A DNA stretch of 64,000 nt from assembly GCF_030295425.1 (NCBI RefSeq), contig NZ_AP027081.1:3207001-3271000 (forward strand), read 5' to 3'. This stretch comes from Mesoterricola sediminis (GTDB lineage: Bacteria; Acidobacteriota; Holophagae; Holophagales; Holophagaceae). The notes below the pieces were generated by a model. It searched no databases. It saw only the letters and a list, made by a program, of their open reading frames with translations, and was not told the origin of the DNA. Positions 36,429 through 43,035 of this stretch are shown piece by piece (position 1 is the first letter of the stretch; the number at the start of each line of letters is the position of its first letter). The translations under genes and the position numbers were made by a program.

Positions 36429-36679
36429 TGCAGGGCCGACTAATGAACCGCCTGGTTTGGCATGCCACTTCCGATCTAATCGGCATGCCAAAGCAATCGA
36501 ATCATGAAGGGTACTCGTCTGATTTGGCGCGCCAAATCAATCGGAAAACGAAGTCCGTCCTCACGGTCCCGTCGCCGCTGCCATAGACCGCCCGATTGAA
36601 CGACTGGCCATTCTTCTGCGGTGTAATGTAGCGCCATATGCGGACAAATTGGCGCGTCAAAGCAACCGCCAGATGGCCT
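36429..36679. repeat. Gene-free stretch with palindromic TTGGCRYGYCAA repeats
   Basis: Four related palindromic units: TTTGGCATGCCA (36456-36467), GGCATGCCAAAGCAATCG (36482-36499), GATTTGGCGCGCCAAATC (36521-36538, perfect) and TTGGCGCGTCAAAGCAACC (36648-36666). No coding sequence is convincing. They lie between the IS remnant and the methyltransferase-like gene. Confidence 0.5.
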
Positions 36680-37033
36680 TCAGGCTTGGGTTGGATCGCT
36701 TTTTGCGTCAGGCGAGCCATTCTCGCGCCAGATCCACTCCCGGAAGACCAACTCGGAGACGATGGAAATGGAGAAGGCCGCCCAGAAACCTGCGCCGTAC
36801 CACATGAAACAAGTCACAGCAAGCCATTGCCCGACATACATGGGGTGCGTAAACCATCGGTAGGGACCTGTCCTGACGAACTTGAACGGCACAGGAGAAG
36901 GACCAATGCGAGCCCCTTTTGGGTTCAGTTTTGCAGCCCAGGAAGTCAGGGCGATACCAGCAAAGCCCAAGATCAGGAGCAGAAATCGGAAATGTGCAAA
37001 AAAAGCAGCGATGTTGCCGAAAAAACGAAGCAT
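36680..37033 (-). CDS. Small isoprenylcysteine methyltransferase-like membrane protein
   Basis: A 117-residue membrane protein with about three hydrophobic segments. The motif 'RTGPYRWFTHPMYVGQWL' is the hallmark of the ICMT/phospholipid methyltransferase family, which use S-adenosylmethionine at the membrane. It is shorter than usual (150-200) and lacks the C-terminal 'E...L...Y..Y' segment needed for cofactor binding, so it may be truncated. It begins 24 bases after the ABC permease stop and is last in that minus-strand operon. The composition is less GC-rich than the core. Confidence 0.65.
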   Translation of the reverse strand: MLRFFGNIAAFFAHFRFLLLILGFAGIALTSWAAKLNPKGARIGPSPVPFKFVRTGPYRWFTHPMYVGQWLAVTCFMWYGAGFWAAFSISIVSELVFREWIWRENGSPDAKSDPTQA

Positions 37034-37057
37034 GGTGGCCTCTTTGATTGGTTGACG

Positions 37058-38608
37058 CTAACAATTCGGGAGTTGATCAGCTCCGTTGGAGTGTTCAAGT
37101 GCTGCGGTCAACTGATCCCGTTGCGAGTGCAGGAGCCCGCAGGAACGTAGGAGCGACTTGTAGAGAGCGAATGCCTCAGTAAGTAAGGCCAGAAAGAGCG
37201 CGATGCCCAAAAGCCATGGCGCCAGATTCAAGCAGATGACCCAGATGAACATGAGAATCGCCCAAGGCAACAACAGAAGGCCGAGCCGTTTTAGACCCGT
37301 ATCATCCATCTCGCTCGGATTCATGCCCTTGGGATCCAGCGGCTGAGGGTGTTGAATAGAAAAACGTAGCCCGACGCGCGCTTGAGCTAACGCCAGCGTG
37401 CTACACAAAAGAAATGCATATAAGCAGAGTGAGGGGGGCATGGGAGTTGCGAAAACTGCACAGAGCATCAGAAGAAAGACGACTGTGAACTTGTACAGCA
37501 GGGTGCCAGCGAGCTTTCCCAGGAGAAGATCGGAATCTTCAAGAGGAAGTGTCCAATACCCCCGAACGCTGGCGCGGTCAAAACCGAACAAGGCGCAACT
37601 GAACTTGCCCCCAAGGGGAAGCATGACCCAGCTCATACAGCCAACAGTCCAGGAAGGTCCGGGGCGAAGCCCTACAGCAAGGGGTTCAATCAAGCTCAAG
37701 AGCGCGATGAATGGCAGGAATAGGAAAATGCGTCCGTTCTTGCTGCTGATAATTCCGTACCATCTATATTTTGCCACACCCATCCACAGGCGATCGAAAG
37801 TCCAAGGCTTCCTGAAGCCCATGTCGGCTTGGTGTCTGGTCTCCCCCAGCAAGTCACGTCGAAGCACTCCATACGTCGCGAAGATAAGAATGATGGTCCA
37901 CCCCACTGCCAGGCCGATGGCATTTAAGGGGGGCCAGCCTCCAGAAAGGATTGCTTCCCAACAAAGAACAAGTTGGGTTGTGGGGAGCCATGGCGCCAAA
38001 TGAATCCCGAACTGTTCGATGGGAAGCGAGCGAAGTGTCTGTCCCTTGAGAAGAAATGAGATCAGAGCCCGCATCGCGAAAAAAACTACTGCATAGATGG
38101 CCAAGATCTTCAAGCTGCTTCCAACATGGCGGCTCACAGAACCCACTAGGTGTTCCAGACAAATGAGCCAAAGGAGCATCAGTGGAATACAGGGAATTAC
38201 CGAGAAAAGCAAGCTCGGGTGGGCCAGGGACGCACCAAAGCAGGCAGCAAGCCCTATGATCCAGAGGAAGACCTTGATCGGTGTAAACAGGGAAGCCACC
38301 AGTTCGCTCAGGAACAAAGCATGAGGAGGGGCAATAAAGGGTCTAAAGGGTTCGAAATTTAGAGTGCAGGTGCCATCCCATATCCCAGAGAGAGTACCAG
38401 AGCCCAGTAGTAGATTGGCCATTACAAGGCCTATAATATAGGGATTGGCGTGTCCAAGGGCGTTGGCGGCATAATGTGAAAATATCCCAGTAGCGACTAG
38501 AGATGGAATGGATATGATGCAAAGGAAGACAATCAACCCTTTCCTCTTGCGCGGGTTGTTCTTCAATTTCTCTGAATATAAGGCTGCACGGAAAAGGTTC
38601 ACATCCAT
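37058..38608 (-). CDS. ABC transporter permease
   Basis: A 516-residue polytopic protein with about ten to twelve hydrophobic segments ('KGLIVFLCIISIPSLVATGI', 'LLPWAILMFIWVICLNLAPW'). It is not clearly of a named subfamily but has the look of ABC-2-type exporters. Its start overlaps the ATP-binding subunit by 10 bases (38599-38608), which pairs them functionally. The cargo is unknown; exporters with this simple two-gene layout often move lipids, antibiotics or peptides. Confidence 0.78.
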   Translation of the reverse strand: MDVNLFRAALYSEKLKNNPRKRKGLIVFLCIISIPSLVATGIFSHYAANALGHANPYIIGLVMANLLLGSGTLSGIWDGTCTLNFEPFRPFIAPPHALFLSELVASLFTPIKVFLWIIGLAACFGASLAHPSLLFSVIPCIPLMLLWLICLEHLVGSVSRHVGSSLKILAIYAVVFFAMRALISFLLKGQTLRSLPIEQFGIHLAPWLPTTQLVLCWEAILSGGWPPLNAIGLAVGWTIILIFATYGVLRRDLLGETRHQADMGFRKPWTFDRLWMGVAKYRWYGIISSKNGRIFLFLPFIALLSLIEPLAVGLRPGPSWTVGCMSWVMLPLGGKFSCALFGFDRASVRGYWTLPLEDSDLLLGKLAGTLLYKFTVVFLLMLCAVFATPMPPSLCLYAFLLCSTLALAQARVGLRFSIQHPQPLDPKGMNPSEMDDTGLKRLGLLLLPWAILMFIWVICLNLAPWLLGIALFLALLTEAFALYKSLLRSCGLLHSQRDQLTAALEHSNGADQLPNC

Positions 38609-39339
38609 GTGAGCGCTCCCGCCTTAGCCTTTCCGACCGTACGCAGGAAAAGAGACTCCAATGTCTCGTTTCCTCTGAGGAGTGATTCAGCCGATCCATC
38701 TGCCTCTATGCGTCCCTGGTTGATGATAATAAAGCGACTGCAAAGACGTTCTGCAAGGCCGAGTAGGTGGCTGGTCATCAAGATGGTTGTCCCATGGTCA
38801 CGCAGGGATTCCAACAAGGAGCGGAGCGTGTCGGAGCTGACAGGATCCAGGCCTTCAAAGGGTTCATCTAAGAAAAGAAGACTAGGGGCATGAAGAAGTG
38901 CAGCGCTGAGGGCCGTTTTCTTTTTCATTCCAAAACTGAAATCAACTATTGGAAGCGGTTGTAAGAAATCAATTTCCAGCAATTCGCCGAGTTCTCGGAT
39001 GCGATTCTGAAGAACCTCTTCTTGCAATCCGTGGATTCGGCCGACGAAATGCAGATACTGCTCACCCGTAAGCCCATCAAACAAGGCAGTCGTATCAGGC
39101 ATAACGCCCATGATGCGACGCAGAGCTGTTGGTCGGCTCTCAACGCGATGTTTACAGATGTCCATGCTGCCTTCCGAAGGGGAAAGCTGGCCGGTCAATA
39201 AACGAACAAGCGTTGTTTTTCCCGCACCATTCCTTCCGAGAATTCCTATAAATTCGCCTGCTTGAACTTGAAAATTGATTTCTTTAAGTGCCCATACGTC
39301 ACCAAAACGGCGCCCAAGGCTTTCCACGTTAATCACCAT
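38599..39339 (-). CDS. ABC transporter ATP-binding protein
   Basis: A 246-residue nucleotide-binding subunit. Walker A is 'GRNGAGKTTLV', the signature-like motif is 'DFSFGMKKKTALSAALLH' (FSFGM in place of the canonical LSGGQ), Walker B is 'LLFLDEPFEGLDP' and the switch histidine lies in 'LMTSHLLG'. It belongs to the CcmA/ABC-2 exporter type. The ATG is directly joined to the stop of an upstream 27-codon stub (TAAATG), so it may be translated by coupling to that stub. Confidence 0.88.
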   Translation of the reverse strand: MVINVESLGRRFGDVWALKEINFQVQAGEFIGILGRNGAGKTTLVRLLTGQLSPSEGSMDICKHRVESRPTALRRIMGVMPDTTALFDGLTGEQYLHFVGRIHGLQEEVLQNRIRELGELLEIDFLQPLPIVDFSFGMKKKTALSAALLHAPSLLFLDEPFEGLDPVSSDTLRSLLESLRDHGTTILMTSHLLGLAERLCSRFIIINQGRIEADGSAESLLRGNETLESLFLRTVGKAKAGALTWM

Positions 39340-39423
39340 TTAGGTCTCCAAGTGAAGCCATGCTGGCGTAAGCGTCAATGAGGGAACGAGGATCATTCGA
39401 AAAAGGAAACAACCTCCCACCAT
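39340..39423 (-). pseudogene. Truncated copy of cargo gene B (27 codons)
   Basis: Starts MVGGCFLFRMILVPSL, matching the signal peptide of the protein at 32724-33119, then diverges and stops at TAA, whose last base abuts the ATG of the ABC ATPase. The signal peptide is all that is left. It may still be translated and could couple translation into the transporter. Confidence 0.7.
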
Positions 39424-39430
39424 CGCCCCC

Positions 39431-39850
39431 TCACTTCCGTTCACGGTCCATTCGGACAAGGTTGGTCGCGGACTTCATGCAGACAACTTGCGTGACACCT
39501 GGTCGGAACTTGGTTCGTGGACAGACAACGAAGTCGCCCACAACAGGCTTGTCAATAAAGTCACCAGAAAGGGAACGGAGGTTTTCTGGGAGTTCTTCGC
39601 TCGAATCATCCCCACGGGCTCCAAGAATCCGCTTTGTTCCAATAATCCCTATCCGGAGACGGGGAGGTCCGTTCCAAGCCGACATGCGTCCATGCACCTT
39701 GAAGGCAGGCCCGGCACCTTCGTGGGCCTGTGCGCAATCGCCATCCACCCCTTCTGGGTCTTTCTGGGCGACCCGGGGAGACGCAGCATGTAATGCGCTC
39801 AGGGCTAAGAAGATAGCCCCCGAGATCAAGGATGGAACAGGGGTGGGCAT
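39431..39850 (-). CDS. Paralogue of cargo gene A, exported protein of unknown function
   Basis: A 139-residue paralogue of the protein at 33134-33547: 'KVHGRMSAWNGPPRLRI', 'IIGTKRILGARGDDS' and 'KPVVGDFVVCPRTKFRPG' align along the whole length. The Cys-x-Cys of the island copy is reduced to one cysteine ('GVDGDCAQAH'). The N-terminus (MPTPVPSLISGAIFL) is a weaker signal peptide. The frame is open upstream through integrase remnants, so the start was placed by homology. It may be intact and expressed, or drifting. Confidence 0.65.
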   Translation of the reverse strand: MPTPVPSLISGAIFLALSALHAASPRVAQKDPEGVDGDCAQAHEGAGPAFKVHGRMSAWNGPPRLRIGIIGTKRILGARGDDSSEELPENLRSLSGDFIDKPVVGDFVVCPRTKFRPGVTQVVCMKSATNLVRMDRERK

Positions 39851-39899
39851 TGCGGCTGATTCCGAATGGATCCTGGATTTCTGGGAGGTTCCTAATGAT

Positions 39900-40100
39900 A
39901 GCTTGCCTTGGCGAGCCCAAACGCCGGCCGAGGGTTTCTTGGGCGGTACGTTTTGCCTGAAGGGAAGGCTCAAGGGAGGTCCTCGCTGGGACGATGTTTT
40001 GTGCCCGAGCATCCCTTGGATTTCCGGGACAGGTGTTCCTGTTTCAGCGTGCAGGGAGGCAAACGTCGCTCGAGGTCTGTGCTGCGTCACCGTGCCCGGA
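39900..40100 (-). pseudogene. Integrase C-terminal remnant
   Basis: Reads 'GTVTQHRPRATFASLHAETG' and 'PEIQGMLGHK' and then shifts frame where an A-run has lost one base. It matches 33605-33800 of the island integrase. The N-terminal two thirds are missing and replaced by a Fic fragment. Confidence 0.82.
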
Positions 40101-40446
40101 AGGGCCCTTGGGTCAGGGAGACCTGGAGGACGCGTTCGGACTGGGCGAAGGCCGCGGTGATCTGCTCGAGGAACCGCGCTGCGAGGGGGTGGCATTCAGG
40201 CCATTCTGGAAAGCCTGGGCTTGTTCCAGGGCGGCATCGTGGCTCGACCGGACCTGGAGGACGCGCTTGGACATAGGGGCCAGAGGTGCCGCAGGGGGTG
40301 CTTGAGCCAGGGCCAAATCGGTGAGGGCCCTTGCGATGCGCCCGTTGCCGTCCTCGAAAGGATACAGGGTCACCAACCCAGGATGGGTCAGGCCGGCGCG
40401 GACCAAGCCGTCCAGCCTGCCGTGGGATTCGTTGAATTTCGATGCG
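40087..40446 (-). pseudogene. Fic-domain protein fragment
   Basis: 'GLTHPGLVTLYPFEDGNGRI' corresponds to the Fic AMP-transferase motif region. The first histidine of HPFxDGNGR is Tyr here (YPFEDGNGR), and a downstream 'ARFLEQITAAFAQSERVL' in another frame corresponds to the later helices of DUF4172-Fic proteins. A frameshift near 40190 separates the two. The N-terminus is missing. It is a decayed gene. Confidence 0.65.
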
Positions 40447-40637
40447 GCCGACCCTCACGCCCCGCCGGGCAAGCCCTGGGGATTCGGGGGCCCTCCCTTC
40501 CCGGCGCCGGGCGCCGCCTTGGGCCCCCGGCTCTGCACCCGGTCCATCCCCGCGGCTTCACGGGGCCGCCCCCCCGCCCTGTTGCCAGGGGCTCCTGGAG
40601 CGGCAACACTCCGAAGCAAGCCCCCACGAGGTTTCCC

Positions 40638-41288
40638 ATGCCCCTGCCCTTCCCCGCCGAGATCCCCCCCGACTTCCAGGCCCGGCGCGGCTGGCGGCTG
40701 ACCCTGAACGGGGCGCCGGTGGAGCCGGTCACGGGGTTCACGCTGGAGGCGCCGGCCTTCGGAACGCTGGCCTACGGGCTCCTGCCCCGCGGCTACGACG
40801 GCTGGTGCTTCCACGAGACGGGCGGAGGCGGGGTCGTGGTGGCGCCCTTCGCCACGGTGGACGGACGGCTCCATGTGGGCGTCATCCGCCAGGCCCGGGC
40901 CTTCCAGGGCGGGGAGGTGTGGAACCTCCCCCGGGGGTTCCGGGATCCGGGAGAAACGGCGAGCCAGGCGGCACGGCGGGAGCTGTTCGAGGAGACCGGC
41001 CTGGAGGTTCCGGAGGCGGAGATCCTCGTGCTGGGCCCTCCGGGCAATCCCAACAGCGCCTTCTTCCGCACCGACGCCCCCGGCGAGGGCATGGGCATCT
41101 GCGCGGCGGCCGTGGACCCCGCCCAGGCGGCAGGCCGGACCGGACCCGACGCGGCCCACGAGGGCATCACGGATTTCCGTTTCATCCCCTGGACGGAAGC
41201 GGCCGGTCTGGGCGACATGATCACCAATGCCGCCGTCGCGCGCCTCCTCGCCCATCTCGCGACGGCCCCCGGGGAGGTCCGCCTGTGA
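40638..41288 (+). CDS. Nudix hydrolase
   Basis: A 216-residue protein with a complete Nudix box (GX5EX7REUXEEXGU) from 'GFRDPGETASQ' to 'RRELFEETGLEV'. It hydrolyses nucleoside diphosphates linked to another moiety, such as ADP-ribose, NADH or sugar nucleotides; the substrate is not predictable. It follows the decayed island zone and starts the core region. Its stop overlaps the GTG of the next gene (GTGA, 41285-41288). Confidence 0.85.
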   Translation: MPLPFPAEIPPDFQARRGWRLTLNGAPVEPVTGFTLEAPAFGTLAYGLLPRGYDGWCFHETGGGGVVVAPFATVDGRLHVGVIRQARAFQGGEVWNLPRGFRDPGETASQAARRELFEETGLEVPEAEILVLGPPGNPNSAFFRTDAPGEGMGICAAAVDPAQAAGRTGPDAAHEGITDFRFIPWTEAAGLGDMITNAAVARLLAHLATAPGEVRL

Positions 41289-42481
41289 GCCGCCACCCCG
41301 AGTACCTGGATGTGCTGGACACCGTCCGCCTGAGCAGCCGGAACGGACAGGATGCCACCGCGGACCGGGTCCTCGCCCGGGCCCGGCTTTCCCTCGCCCT
41401 CCTCCAAGGCCGGGTGCCGGTGCTGAGCCAGACCCAGGTCTTCGACTCGCCTATCCTCCTGCCCGACACGTTCGAGACCTCCGACTTCCAGGACCTCTGC
41501 CAGCTATTCTCGGCTGGTCTCATCCAGATGCGGCCCTTCGGAACGCCGGGGGCCGTGGAGGCCTTCCGCCGAGCGCTGGCCCGGGATCTCTTCGTCTTTT
41601 CCGCCTGGCCCGAACTCCCGGACCGGCGGGGGGGCAGCGCCGATCCGCGGGGGGACCTGCTGGCCTTCCTGGAGGATGGGCGGGTCCACGGCCTGACGCC
41701 GGCCCTTCACGCCCGGGCCGAGGCCCTGGTGGCCCTGGACCGCCATGAAAAGCGCTTCGAAGGACGGCGCCCGGCCCAGGGTCGGGCCCCGCGCCTGGCC
41801 CAGGTGTTCGCCCAGGTCCGCCACGGTCTGAAGGCGCCTGGAGGCCTGGCCCCCATCCTGGACCGCCTGGCAAGCCAGCCCGGAGACCGCAGCGCCCTCT
41901 ATGGGGCCATCGAGGCGGGCGACGAAGCCCCCGCCCTCCAGGCCGCGGCCCGGGAGCTGGTGGACGCCTGCTACAACCGCGTGGTGGCCGGATCCCTCGG
42001 CCTCCACCGCATGGAACTCACCCTCGCGGCCACCTCCGCGGCCGAGGCCGCCCAGGCCCTCCTCGCCCGGGAGGAAAAACACCTGGAGACGCAGGTGGCC
42101 GAGGTCCTCCTGCCTCCGGACGGCAAGGCGCTTCGCCCGGTGGACTGGACCCTCCTCCGGGACTTCCGCCAGCGCTTCCCGGAGGGCATGGCCAGCCCCC
42201 ACTACGCGAAGGCCGGTTCCGCCTTCCTGGCCCAGGCCATCGCCCAGCGCGGCCAGACGGCATACGGCCTCGCCCTTCGCCTCGCCACCTGGGCCATCCC
42301 CACCGCCCTCGGCGCGGCGGCGGGCTGGACGAGCCCCGCCTCCAGCAGTCAGGCGTTCCAGATGGTCCTGTGGGGGGCCCCGGGCGCCCTGGGGCACGTG
42401 CTGCACACGACGGTCACGCGGGTGTCGACCCAGCGCCTGGAAAAGCGCTTCCGGGCGCTGCTGGGCACCGTCCGGGCCTGA
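41285..42481 (+). CDS. Protein of unknown function coupled to the Nudix hydrolase
   Basis: About 398 residues from a GTG overlapping the upstream stop. The frame is open much further upstream but that part is antiparallel noise over the Nudix gene. The sequence is mostly helical and Ala/Leu/Arg-rich ('LSLALLQGRVPVLSQTQVFD', 'FRRALARDLFVFSAWPELP'), with a long helical middle and a hydrophobic C-terminal segment around residues 340-375 that could be one or two membrane spans. I recognise no family. Coupled translation suggests it works with the Nudix enzyme. Confidence 0.7.
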   Translation: MSRHPEYLDVLDTVRLSSRNGQDATADRVLARARLSLALLQGRVPVLSQTQVFDSPILLPDTFETSDFQDLCQLFSAGLIQMRPFGTPGAVEAFRRALARDLFVFSAWPELPDRRGGSADPRGDLLAFLEDGRVHGLTPALHARAEALVALDRHEKRFEGRRPAQGRAPRLAQVFAQVRHGLKAPGGLAPILDRLASQPGDRSALYGAIEAGDEAPALQAAARELVDACYNRVVAGSLGLHRMELTLAATSAAEAAQALLAREEKHLETQVAEVLLPPDGKALRPVDWTLLRDFRQRFPEGMASPHYAKAGSAFLAQAIAQRGQTAYGLALRLATWAIPTALGAAAGWTSPASSSQAFQMVLWGAPGALGHVLHTTVTRVSTQRLEKRFRALLGTVRA

Positions 42482-42490
42482 GTCCCGGGC

Positions 42491-42922
42491 TCAGTGGGTG
42501 ATGTAGTGCTCCAACTGGCCGATGACGAACTGCTGCTCGGAGATGACTTCCTTGACGAGGTCGCCGATGGACAGGAAGCCGGCGACGGTGCCATCGGCGG
42601 CCAGCACGGGCAGGTGCCGCACGTGCTTCTCGGTCATGATCTCCATGCACACCTCCACGCGCTCCGTCAGCGGGACGGTGATGAGGTGCTCGCTCATGAC
42701 CTCGCTGACGCGGGTGTCTGCGGAGGAGCGGCCGTGGAGGATCACCTTCCGGGCGTAGTCCCGCTCCGAGAAGATGCCCACCGGACGGTCGCCGTCCATG
42801 ACCAGGAGGGCGCCGATGTCGTGCTTGGCCAGCAGGTGCAGGGCCTGGAGCACGGTGGCGTCGGCGGCCACCGACAGCAGGCGGTGGGGTTTGCCGGCGA
42901 GGAGCTGTTCCAGGGATTTCAT
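42491..42922 (-). CDS. Tandem CBS-domain protein
   Basis: A 143-residue protein made of two CBS domains, forming one Bateman module that senses adenine nucleotides or similar ligands. The first spans ~8-65 ('ADATVLQALHLLAKHDIGAL', 'VGIFSERDYARKV') and the second ~75-130 ('MSEHLITVPLTERVEVCMEI', 'AGFLSIGDLV'). No effector domain is attached, as in many stand-alone CBS proteins. It is convergent with the unknown gene and lies ahead of the sensor kinase stop region. Confidence 0.9.
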   Translation of the reverse strand: MKSLEQLLAGKPHRLLSVAADATVLQALHLLAKHDIGALLVMDGDRPVGIFSERDYARKVILHGRSSADTRVSEVMSEHLITVPLTERVEVCMEIMTEKHVRHLPVLAADGTVAGFLSIGDLVKEVISEQQFVIGQLEHYITH

Positions 42923-43035
42923 GCCGCCTCCGAAGGGCCGAAACCGGCGCTCCGTGCGGCGGTCCGGGCTTTGGCCCGAAGGTAGGGCGTTTCGGGAACG
43001 AGTTCCATTTAAATAAATTTTTCCGGATTCGAGCC

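Larger units (their letters stand above)
39363..40100. repeat. Degenerate duplication of the island's integrase-proximal segment
   Basis: About 740 bases in the same orientation as 33058-33800, covering the start of cargo gene B, all of cargo gene A and the 3' end of the integrase. By eye roughly 75-85% of bases agree. The two copies are separated by 6.3 kb holding attR, the IS and the ABC genes. Confidence 0.85.

Noticed and set aside
36429-36679. Integron attC sites
   Set aside because: The palindromic units lack the R-Y-Y-Y-A-A-C / G-T-T-R-R-R-Y core pair, and no IntI-type integrase is nearby.
36502-36720. 72-codon frame on the minus strand
   Set aside because: No ribosome site, it overlaps the methyltransferase-like gene and palindromic repeats, and it has no recognisable features.
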